From NCBI GenBank assembly GCA_963710315.1, contig CAVPZW010000008.1:1116001-1180000 (forward strand): 64,000 nucleotides of DNA, in the 5' to 3' direction. The translations under genes and the position numbers were made by a program. This document shows, in pieces, positions 8,903 through 15,622 of the stretch (its first letter is position 1; every line of letters starts with the position of its first letter). The DNA is from Palsa-360 sp963710315 (lineage in GTDB: Bacteria; Acidobacteriota; Terriglobia; Acidiferrales; UBA7541). The notes beneath the pieces are model-generated. The model worked only from the letters and a program-made list of their open reading frames with translations. It was not told where the DNA came from and did no database searches.

Positions 8903-10138
8903 ATGGGCCGATTCACGGGCGTGCTGGGGTTGCTGACGATGCTTGGGCGGCCTACGTGTTTTCGACCAACCGGCGCGCCATCAAGCTGAAGATGGTGATT
9001 TGGGGATTGTCGCTACAGATCGGCTTCGCGTTTCTGGTATTTTATTGGACGTTTGGGCAGCAGCTGTTTTATCGCGCCGGCAACGGAGTGAATAAGCTGC
9101 TGGCGTATGCGTTCGTGGGATCGGAATTCGTCTTTGGCGAGATGGGCAAGCAGCATTCCTCGATCGGATTCATCTTTGCGTTTCAGGTTTTGCCCACGAT
9201 TATTTTTATCGCTTCGCTGTTTGCGCTGCTCTATTACCTCGGCGTGATGCAGGTGGTGATTCGAGCGGCGGCATGGGTGATGCAGCGGGTGATGGGTGCG
9301 AGCGGCGCGGAGTCGCTGAACGTCGCTGCCAGCATCTTCATGGGACAGACGGAGGCGCCGTTGACGATTCGGCCATTTCTGCCGGACCTGACGCAGTCCG
9401 AGTTGATGACCATCATGACCAGCGGGATGGCGCATGTTTCGGGCGGCATCATGGCGGCCTACATCGCGTTTGGCGTGGAAGCGCGGCACCTGCTGACGGC
9501 CGTGATCATGACCGCGCCCGGCACGCTGCTCATTTCAAAAATGCTGGTGCCGGAGACCGAGCAGCCCAAAACCATGGGCGTGGTGCACATGGAAAATGTG
9601 GAGCGCGACTCGAATTTTCTGGCGGCCATCGCGCGCGGCACGGGCGAAGGGCTGGGCATGGCGGTGAACGTGGGAGCGATGCTGGTGGCGTTTCTGGCGC
9701 TGATCGCGCTCACTAACGGCATCATGGGCGGAATTCACAATTTTTTGGGCGGGCACGGCATGATGTGGTTTCCGACCAGCCTGCAGCAAGATTTTCGGTT
9801 GGGCATTTGCCCCGGTGGCCTGGATCATCGGCGTGCCCTGGCATGATTGCGTGCAGATAGGCAATCTGCTGGGCACGCGCATGGTGCTCAACGAACTCGT
9901 AGCGTTTTCGTTTCTCGGGCCGATGAAGGGAGTCCTCGACCCGCGCTCGTTTACGATTGCGACTTTCGCGCTGTGCGGTTTCGCGAATTTCAGTTCCATT
10001 GGAATGCAAATTGGCGGCATCGGCGCGCTTGCGCCGAATCAGAAGGCGCAGCTCGCCAAGTTCGGCATCCGTGCGATGCTCGCGGGGACCATGGCCAACC
10101 TGATGTCCGCCTCGATCGTGGGGATGTTTTTGAAATGA
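8903..10138 (+). CDS. nupC: NupC-type nucleoside transporter, two frameshifts
   Basis: This is a concentrative nucleoside transporter of about 411 residues when two single-base frameshifts are corrected. The N-terminus (MGRFTGVLGLLTMLG) lies in the frame starting at 8903. At about 8945 the frame changes, and restoring one G in a G run gives continuous ...AAYVFSTNRRAI. The central part (8956-9786) carries the CNT signature GQTEAPLTIRPFL and multiple hydrophobic segments. At about 9787 one extra base shifts it back, and the C-terminus (AWIIGVPWHDC, ELVAFSFLG, GFANFSSIGMQIGG) continues to 10138. Motif conservation on both sides suggests either assembly error or very recent inactivation. It overlaps punA by four bases (ATGA) and would import the nucleosides handled by its neighbours. 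Confidence 0.82.
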
Positions 10139-11001
10139 GCGCAACCGTGGCAATAAAATCAAAACCAAGCGTGGAATTTGTGCGCGCCGATGTGGCCGCA
10201 AAATTTATTTTTACGAAAACCAAGCTGCGTCCGCAGATTGGCATCGTGCTGGGCAGCGGTTTGGGCGCGTTCGCCGACGAAATTGCGGGCGCGGCGCGCA
10301 TCGAATACAGGAATATTCCCAATTTCCCGCGCTCGACCGCCATCGGCCACGCCGGGCGAATGGTCATCGGCAAAGTCGCGGACGTGCCGGTGGCCGTCAT
10401 GCAGGGGCGCGTGCATCTCTATGAAGGCTACACGCCGCGCGAAGTGATTTTTCCGATGCGAGTGATGGCCCGCATGGGGATTCGCGCCGTCTTGCTGACA
10501 AATGCGGCGGGCGGAATTAATACCAATTTCAAGCAGGGATGCCTGGTGGTGCTGCGCGATCACATCAATTTGCAGGGAATCAATCCGCTGATTGGCCCGA
10601 ATGACGAGCGTTTTGGAGAGCGCTTCTCGGACATGACTCAGGTGTACTGGAAGCCCTATCAGGCGGCGGCGCTGCAGGAAGGGAAGCGCCTGGGCATCGA
10701 GATTGCCGAAGGCGTTTACGCGGCGCTTTCCGGACCGAGTTACGAAACGCCGGCGGAAATTCGCTACCTGCGCAGCATTGGCGCGGACCTTGTGGGAATG
10801 TCCACCGTGCCCGAAGTGATTGCCGCGGCGCACATGGGGATTCGAGTGCTTGGAATTTCCTGCGTCACCAACATGGCCGCCGGAATTCTCGATCAGCCCA
10901 TTACCACCGAGGAAGTGATGGAAACGGGCGAGCGGGTGAAGGCTGATTTTGTGGCTCTGTTGCGCGCCGCGATTCCGCGCATGAATAAGGACTTGCCGTG
11001 A
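10135..11001 (+). CDS. punA: Purine-nucleoside phosphorylase
   Basis: This 288-residue trimeric-type purine-nucleoside phosphorylase splits inosine or guanosine with phosphate to base plus ribose-1-phosphate. Visible family blocks are IVLGSGLGAFAD (phosphate loop), AIGHAGRMVIG, MQGRVHLYEGY, the family signature region VLLTNAAGGIN, and LSGPSYETPAEIRYLR with MSTVPEVIAA. The ATG at 10135 overlaps the transporter stop as ATGA, which fixes the start and excludes a longer in-frame extension lying inside nupC. Its stop overlaps the next start (GTGA), so transporter, phosphorylase and deaminase are translationally coupled. The GISCVTNMAAGI block places it with the class that prefers 6-oxopurines. Confidence 0.93.
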   Translation: MSATVAIKSKPSVEFVRADVAAKFIFTKTKLRPQIGIVLGSGLGAFADEIAGAARIEYRNIPNFPRSTAIGHAGRMVIGKVADVPVAVMQGRVHLYEGYTPREVIFPMRVMARMGIRAVLLTNAAGGINTNFKQGCLVVLRDHINLQGINPLIGPNDERFGERFSDMTQVYWKPYQAAALQEGKRLGIEIAEGVYAALSGPSYETPAEIRYLRSIGADLVGMSTVPEVIAAAHMGIRVLGISCVTNMAAGILDQPITTEEVMETGERVKADFVALLRAAIPRMNKDLP

Positions 11002-11414
11002 GCGAACAAAACGCTTCTCGCGACTCCAGTTTTGACCGATTGATTGCCGCTGCCCGCATCGCGCGCGAACACGCACATGCGCCCTATTCCAATTTTCGAG
11101 TGGGCGCGGCGGTCCGCGCGCAGTCTGGAAGAATCTTCAGCGGCTGCAATGTGGAAAATGCCACCTACGGTTTGACGCTGTGCGCCGAGCGCGTGGCGAT
11201 CTTCAAGGCCATCTCCGAAGGCGAGCGCGGCTTCGACGCCGTGGCCGTCGTCGCGGACACCGAAGCTCTCACGCCACCCTGTGGCGCGTGCCGCCAGATC
11301 ATTTGGGAATTTTGCGGCGACGCGGAAGTGGTCCTGGCAAATCTGAACGGAAAAATCGAACGCTACCGCATGTCCGCGCTCTTTCCGAAACCCTTCGATG
11401 GAAAGTTCCTGTGA
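10998..11414 (+). CDS. cdd: Cytidine deaminase
   Basis: This 138-residue homotetrameric-type cytidine deaminase converts (deoxy)cytidine to (deoxy)uridine. The zinc site is complete: C62-A-E64 (CAERVAIFKA) with the catalytic glutamate, and PCGAC with C95 and C98. Substrate-binding residues are in YSNFRVGAA and GCNVENATYG. The GTG start overlaps the punA stop by four bases. Its product uridine can feed the pyrimidine-nucleoside phosphorylase upstream, which completes the salvage logic of the cluster. The stop codon TGA lies inside the first unit of a GTGATTC-type heptamer array. Confidence 0.95.
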   Translation: MSEQNASRDSSFDRLIAAARIAREHAHAPYSNFRVGAAVRAQSGRIFSGCNVENATYGLTLCAERVAIFKAISEGERGFDAVAVVADTEALTPPCGACRQIIWEFCGDAEVVLANLNGKIERYRMSALFPKPFDGKFL

Positions 11415-11487
11415 ATCGTGAATTGTGATTCGTGATTCGTGGATCGCGAATTGTAGTTTGGCGATGGCGATGCACGATTTGTAATTC
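11411..11487 (+). repeat. Degenerate heptanucleotide (GTGATTC) array after cdd
   Basis: In steps of seven from 11411 the units read GTGAATC, GTGAATT, GTGATTC, GTGATTC, GTGGATC, GCGAATT and then decay over about five more units. The cdd stop codon is part of the first unit. It has the same orientation relative to its gene as the array after the VWA gene. Confidence 0.75.
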
Positions 11488-11606
11488 GTTGGCTGTAGCT
11501 CCTGACTTGCGGTTCGCGAGGCTCAAAGATTCCTGATGGGTCGATTATGTCCGACGCGGATTTCGATTGCCATCCTTGGCTAAATATTCTTGAGTTTGGG
11601 AATGCT

Positions 11607-11655
11607 ATTCACAAATCACGAATCACGATTCACAAATCACGATTCACAAATCACG
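11607..11655 (-). repeat. Heptanucleotide array, inverted orientation
   Basis: Seven units alternate ATTCACA and AATCACG on the plus strand, which is GTGATTT/TGTGAAT-type sequence on the minus strand. It lies just downstream (minus sense) of the helical-repeat gene ending at 11675. It therefore again reads sense out of a gene's 3' end, and mirrors the array after cdd about 120 bases away. The sequence between the two arrays (11488-11606) shows no gene. Confidence 0.75.
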
Positions 11656-11674
11656 ATACAGGACCCGGGCCGCC

Positions 11675-12472
11675 TTACGACGAAGAGCGCTCCGCGCTTC
11701 GCTGGCGCTGCAGTCGCAGCGCGGCTGTCCTCAGGGTTTCGGCGACGCCCTTGTTGGTGGTCAGAAATTTGAGGTCCTGCGGTTTCAAATGCGGCAGCAT
11801 GTGCAGCGTAATTTCCAGCGGCGTTTTGGGATTGAACGTCAACCCCTTGGTGATGGCATAGTTCTTGCGAAACTTGCGGTTGTTGGCGATCAGCCGAAGT
11901 GTTTCATCGGTGAGGCTGGCCATGCTGGCGAAGGATTCCACTTCCTGTTCCGTCAGCAGCGGCGATTGAAGCACGGCACGCTGCACCAGTTTGCATGGAT
12001 CGCGGATCAGCAGCAGGCGCTCGCCGCGGCCTCCCTTGACCGCCAGTTGCACGCGCTCGACCACGCGCATGCGCCCGATTTTTTGCAGCAGCGTTTCGCG
12101 CTGCGCTTTGTCTGGCTCGGCTGCTTCCGCCGCTTCCTTAAATGCTTCCATGGGTTCGGGTTCGTCGCGTTGCAGCTCCACGAGTTGCGCGCGCTGCTCC
12201 GCGTTAATCACCGTGGAGGCAATCAGTTCGGCAACCAGCGTGGGAGAGGTGCTCAGCCGGTCCAGATTTTCGAATAGATCTTGAACGCCGGTGACCGAGA
12301 GATGATTGAGGACAGGCCGAAGGACTTCGATGGGGCAGGTGGGATTGTTCGCCAGCGCGTCAGCCACGCCGGGCCTGCGCGAAAACTCGGCGGCGCAGTA
12401 GGCGAACATTTCCGGCGCGGCGCCGGGCCGGGCGAGCGCGGCGAGCACATTCTTCAGAGGCTGTGTCGCCAA
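11675..12472 (-). CDS. Helical-repeat (HEAT-like) hypothetical protein
   Basis: This encodes at least 265 residues and I do not recognise the family. The sequence is made of repeated helix pairs (for example NNPTCPIEVLRPVLNHL, ASLTDETLRLIANNRKF and LTFNPKTPLEITLHMLP), in the style of HEAT or leucine-rich-variant repeats that act as protein-binding solenoids. There is no signal peptide. The only conventional start is a TTG at 12472, but the frame stays open with coding character upstream to about 12650 (for example EIRSGHAGLDRKLAICNEA), overlapping the end of the RodZ-like gene. The true start is therefore upstream, either a rare codon such as ATT or hidden by a sequence error. It follows the RodZ-like gene on the same strand and is probably co-transcribed with it. 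Confidence 0.6.
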   Translation of the reverse strand: MATQPLKNVLAALARPGAAPEMFAYCAAEFSRRPGVADALANNPTCPIEVLRPVLNHLSVTGVQDLFENLDRLSTSPTLVAELIASTVINAEQRAQLVELQRDEPEPMEAFKEAAEAAEPDKAQRETLLQKIGRMRVVERVQLAVKGGRGERLLLIRDPCKLVQRAVLQSPLLTEQEVESFASMASLTDETLRLIANNRKFRKNYAITKGLTFNPKTPLEITLHMLPHLKPQDLKFLTTNKGVAETLRTAALRLQRQRSAERSSS

Positions 12473-12635
12473 TACTCCCGCGGCTTTCTCGCGAACCGCG
12501 GATTCCGAATCCGCGGCAAGAATACAGAGCGCCTCGATGCGCGTTTCCGGTTCCAGCGCGGCCGCCTCATTGCAGATTGCAAGCTTTCGGTCCAGGCCCG
12601 CATGGCCCGAACGAATTTCATCGCGGAGCGATTCG

Positions 12636-13481
12636 TTAATTTCCGCCTCCGGGGATTCCCTTGAGGGCGTCGCGCGTAAGCGTAATTTTCCCTGAATGGC
12701 CCGCGGGCCCCACGGGAGGTAATGATTTACCGTTCAACTCCAGGCGCAGCGCGCCCGCATCCTTGGCGGACACCTGGAAATGATCCGCGGCCGAGAATAA
12801 TTGATTTTCTCCAGCCTTCATCGTCCCGTCATAGACCACATCTTTGTCCGCGACAACCGTGACCTTGGTCTTCTTAGCGGCCTCGACCTTCAGCTCAAAC
12901 CGGTCAGTAACGGCCAAATTTGGCGTAGCCGTGGGAGCCGAACCTGCTGGCACGGTAGTGGCCCCGGAGGTTTCGCTTTGATCTGTCGCCACACTGTTTG
13001 CAGCCGAGAGATCCGCGGGGCCCTGCTGAGATGCTCCGGCGGCGTCAGCAGATGGCGTGACATTCATTGCGGAGACCCGCGCCGCGCGTCTTGCCGCGCG
13101 CCATGCCAGGATACGGCGTGTGCCGAACCAGCCTCCAGCCAGCAGCGCAACAATGACAACAACAGCAATAATCCAGGCGATCCAGGGTTGATCCGGATTC
13201 ACCGCGGGAGGCCTGCCGGTCCATACAGGAACACTTGGGCGGTCGCCGACAGCCAAAGTGTACTCCGCCACGATGTTTTCCTCGTCAAGGCCCAGATAGC
13301 GGGCCACGGCTCGCACGAAGCCTCGATTGAAGACACCGCCGGGGAGTTGATCCCACTTCTCGTTTTCAATGGCTTGCAGGAATCGCGTGGCTATTCGCGT
13401 GGCGGCGGAAATTTCCTCCAGCGCCACCCCCCGCATTTCTCGTTCCCGTTTTAGGCTTTCGCCAAAAGTACCTTTATCCAT
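12636..13481 (-). CDS. RodZ-like helix-turn-helix membrane protein
   Basis: This 281-residue bitopic membrane protein has the RodZ layout. An N-terminal Xre-type helix-turn-helix (FGESLKREREMRGVALEEIS ... GGVFNRGFVRAVARYLGLD, residues 5-75) is followed by one transmembrane helix (about residues 100-121, PWIAWIIAVVVIVALLAGG). A low-complexity Ala/Ser/Thr linker leads to a C-terminal beta domain of DUF4115 type (FELKVEAAKKTKVTVVADK, then LRLELNGKSLPP and GKITLTRD). RodZ links MreB to the cell-wall elongation machinery; whether this protein does so is inferred. I chose the ATG at 13481 because the HTH begins right after it; the frame continues to 13568 without added conservation. Confidence 0.78.
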   Translation of the reverse strand: MDKGTFGESLKREREMRGVALEEISAATRIATRFLQAIENEKWDQLPGGVFNRGFVRAVARYLGLDEENIVAEYTLAVGDRPSVPVWTGRPPAVNPDQPWIAWIIAVVVIVALLAGGWFGTRRILAWRAARRAARVSAMNVTPSADAAGASQQGPADLSAANSVATDQSETSGATTVPAGSAPTATPNLAVTDRFELKVEAAKKTKVTVVADKDVVYDGTMKAGENQLFSAADHFQVSAKDAGALRLELNGKSLPPVGPAGHSGKITLTRDALKGIPGGGN

Positions 13482-13728
13482 AATGTTAGTCAGCGGCCCG
13501 AGAGTCCCTGCGAATATAGGCGGGAGGCGCATTAGTGTCAATCTCCCGCGAGCCAGCGTGTGACTCACTCATATTTAGTGAGGAACTAACGGCGACCGAT
13601 GCCAAAACGGGTGGCTTCGTGGATCTGCAAGCGCGCATGCTGCCAAATGAGCAGAACGGCATAGGGACGGGTGTTCCGTCCCGCCTTTGCCGACTCGCAA
13701 AGGGCTTATTCGCGGCTACACGAGGACA

Positions 13729-14997
13729 ATGCCCGGAGTACGATCGGATGAGCGACCTGGGATACTCTTCACTATCGAGCAACAGCCCAACAAGTCGGCG
13801 TTGCACGGATTGGCAATAGCTGACTATAATTTCGAGTGCCTCAATGCCTTCCGCGAACCGGAGGGTGACCCACTAAGGAGTCTGGCACCAAGGCTTTCAG
13901 TGACCACGACTGAAAATTTTTCAGGCATCGAGCGGCGCCGCAGGGCAACAGTTCGGGGAGAACAACGCGAGGCCGGTGAAATCGCGGTGTTCCACGAATT
14001 GGGCAAAGCGCTTACGTCCTCCCTCCAGCTCGATCAGGTTCTCCGCACTATCATGGAAAAGATCGATGAATTTTTGCGCCCGGACACCTGGTCGCTTCTG
14101 CTCGTCGATGAAGCCAAGCAGGATCTTTATTTCGAGTTGGCGGTGGGCAAGGGCGCGCAGGCGTTGAAAGACGTGCGCATCAAGCTGGGCCAGGGAATCG
14201 CCGGCTGGGTGGCGCAAAACGACGAAGCCGTGATCGTGCCCGATGTGAGCAAGGACACTCGCTTTTTCTCGCAGATCGACGAAAAAACAAAAATGGAAAC
14301 GCGCTCGATCGTGGCCGTTCCGGTGCGATATCGCGACCATTGCCTGGGCGTCATCGAGCTGATCAATTGCGTTGAGAGAGACGGTTTCATGGAGCACGAT
14401 CTGGCGCTGCTCGAGGCGCTGGCGGATTTCGCGGCGATCGCCCTGGAAAATGCGCGGCACGTAAAACGCATTCATGAACTGACCATCACGGACGACTGCA
14501 CCAGCCTGTACAACGCGCGGCACATGGATTTTATTCTGGAGACGGAAATTTACCGTTCGCAGCGCTACGGCTATGAATTCTCCGTGGTCTTCATCGACCT
14601 CGATCATTTCAAGAGCGTCAACGATACGCACGGCCATCTGGTCGGATCGAAACTTTTGGCCGAAGTGGGGCAGCTTGTGAAGAGCGCCTGCCGCAGGATC
14701 GATTTTGCGTTTCGCTATGGCGGCGACGAATTTGTAATCGTATTGCCGCAGGCTGCCAAGGAAAGCGCCTTTGTGGTCGCCCGCCGGCTGCACAAATTGA
14801 TCGGCGAGACGCACTGGCTGAACGCGGAGGGCCTGGACATCCACTTCACGGCGAGCATTGGAGTGGCGTCATTTCCGTCGGATGCCAAGACCAAAGTGGA
14901 ATTGCTGCATTTGGCGGATGAAGCCATGTACGCCATCAAGAACACCACGCGCAACGGCGTGGCGGCTGCCAAAATCGGCGTTCTCCCGCCCAAGTAA
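13729..14997 (+). CDS. GAF-GGDEF diguanylate cyclase
   Basis: This soluble signalling enzyme has about 422 residues and makes cyclic di-GMP from GTP. A GAF sensor domain (starting AVFHELGKALTSSLQLDQVL, with QGIAGWVAQNDEAVIVPDV) is followed by a GGDEF domain starting at DCTSLYNARHMDFIL. The active-site motif is intact (YGGDEF). The product-inhibition I-site RRID sits exactly five residues before GGDEF. No membrane segment is seen, so the signal is likely intracellular. The start is uncertain: an ATG at 13729 is chosen, but a TTG at 13687 is in frame, and the first 90 residues are not conserved-looking. It is transcribed divergently from the RodZ-like gene. Confidence 0.87.
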   Translation: MPGVRSDERPGILFTIEQQPNKSALHGLAIADYNFECLNAFREPEGDPLRSLAPRLSVTTTENFSGIERRRRATVRGEQREAGEIAVFHELGKALTSSLQLDQVLRTIMEKIDEFLRPDTWSLLLVDEAKQDLYFELAVGKGAQALKDVRIKLGQGIAGWVAQNDEAVIVPDVSKDTRFFSQIDEKTKMETRSIVAVPVRYRDHCLGVIELINCVERDGFMEHDLALLEALADFAAIALENARHVKRIHELTITDDCTSLYNARHMDFILETEIYRSQRYGYEFSVVFIDLDHFKSVNDTHGHLVGSKLLAEVGQLVKSACRRIDFAFRYGGDEFVIVLPQAAKESAFVVARRLHKLIGETHWLNAEGLDIHFTASIGVASFPSDAKTKVELLHLADEAMYAIKNTTRNGVAAAKIGVLPPK

Positions 14998-15152
14998 GCA
15001 AGCCTAACCGCCGCGATTTCCACAGTAGCTCAAAGCCCCTCCTTCCGCATTTTCTTGATTCACTACCTATGCCATGCTAGGCTCACCCCTTCCGGTGGCA
15101 CGCCGCATTGTGATTGGATTGGATGCCCCGGACGAGCCGAGACGAGGAGCGC

Positions 15153-15452
15153 ATGTCCAACGAAGCATTGGGGATGATTGAAACCAAAGGACTGGTTGCT
15201 TCGATTGAAGCGGCCGACGCCATGGTGAAGGCTGCCAACGTCATCCTCATCGGAAAAGAATATATTGGCTCGGGGTATGTCACGGTGATGGTGCGGGGAG
15301 ATGTGGGCGCCGTAAAAGCGGCCACGGACGCGGGGGCGGCTGCTGCGCGCCGCGTCGGCGAACTGGTCTCCGTGCACGTAATTCCGCGGCCGCACGAGCA
15401 CGTGGAAAAGATTTTGCCCGGGGGCGGCGCGCCTCCTGCAGCGAAGAAGTAA
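15153..15452 (+). CDS. Bacterial microcompartment hexameric shell protein (BMC-H)
   Basis: This 99-residue single-BMC-domain shell protein is of PduA/EutM/CcmK type. The characteristic sequence is present: ALGMIETKGLVASIEAADAM, ANVILIGKEYIGSGYVTVMV, RGDVGAVKAATDAG and VHVIPRPHEHVE. Such proteins form hexagonal tiles of polyhedral protein organelles. The ATG at 15153 is chosen because GAGGAG precedes it and the BMC domain begins immediately; a longer frame from 15114 adds nothing conserved. The short GGGAPPAAKK tail is normal. The downstream neighbour is an acylating aldehyde dehydrogenase, the usual core enzyme of aldehyde-processing microcompartments. No other shell gene (BMC-T or vertex BMV) is in the window. 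Confidence 0.95.
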   Translation: MSNEALGMIETKGLVASIEAADAMVKAANVILIGKEYIGSGYVTVMVRGDVGAVKAATDAGAAAARRVGELVSVHVIPRPHEHVEKILPGGGAPPAAKK

Positions 15453-15479
15453 TGAAGTAATTTTGTAGGAAGCAGTGTT

Positions 15480-15555
15480 GTAGCCCGCCTCTTCAGAGGC
15501 GGGGTTTTTGGCGCTCTGCCATCCAGACCCTCGTCCGCCACGGCGGACGAGCTAC
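15480..15555. repeat. REPIN-like element with two different arms
   Basis: The element opens with GTAGC and closes with GCTAC. The left arm is the hairpin CCCGCCTC-TTCA-GAGGCGGG followed by a T run. The right arm is a different hairpin, CTCGTCCGCC/GGCGGACGAG. Overall size and ends match the 72-bp elements elsewhere in the window, but the arms do not match each other. The left hairpin plus GTTTTT could also terminate transcription after the shell gene. Confidence 0.65.
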
Positions 15556-15622
15556 AATACCTGGCGAACCGCTACAGAGTGCGAACCACGGCAATGATGT
15601 TTGTAGGAGAAGGTAAAGCGTT

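Noticed and set aside
9760..9830. Programmed ribosomal frameshift in nupC
   Set aside because: There is no slippery heptamer or downstream stem at the break, a second unrelated break exists near 8945, and the CNT family is not known to use frameshifting.
9847..10134. N-terminal extension of purine-nucleoside phosphorylase
   Set aside because: This stretch encodes the C-terminus of the transporter in another frame; the ATGA overlap at 10135 gives the natural start.
11411..11655. CRISPR array
   Set aside because: The repeats are contiguous 7-mers without spacers, and no cas gene is present.
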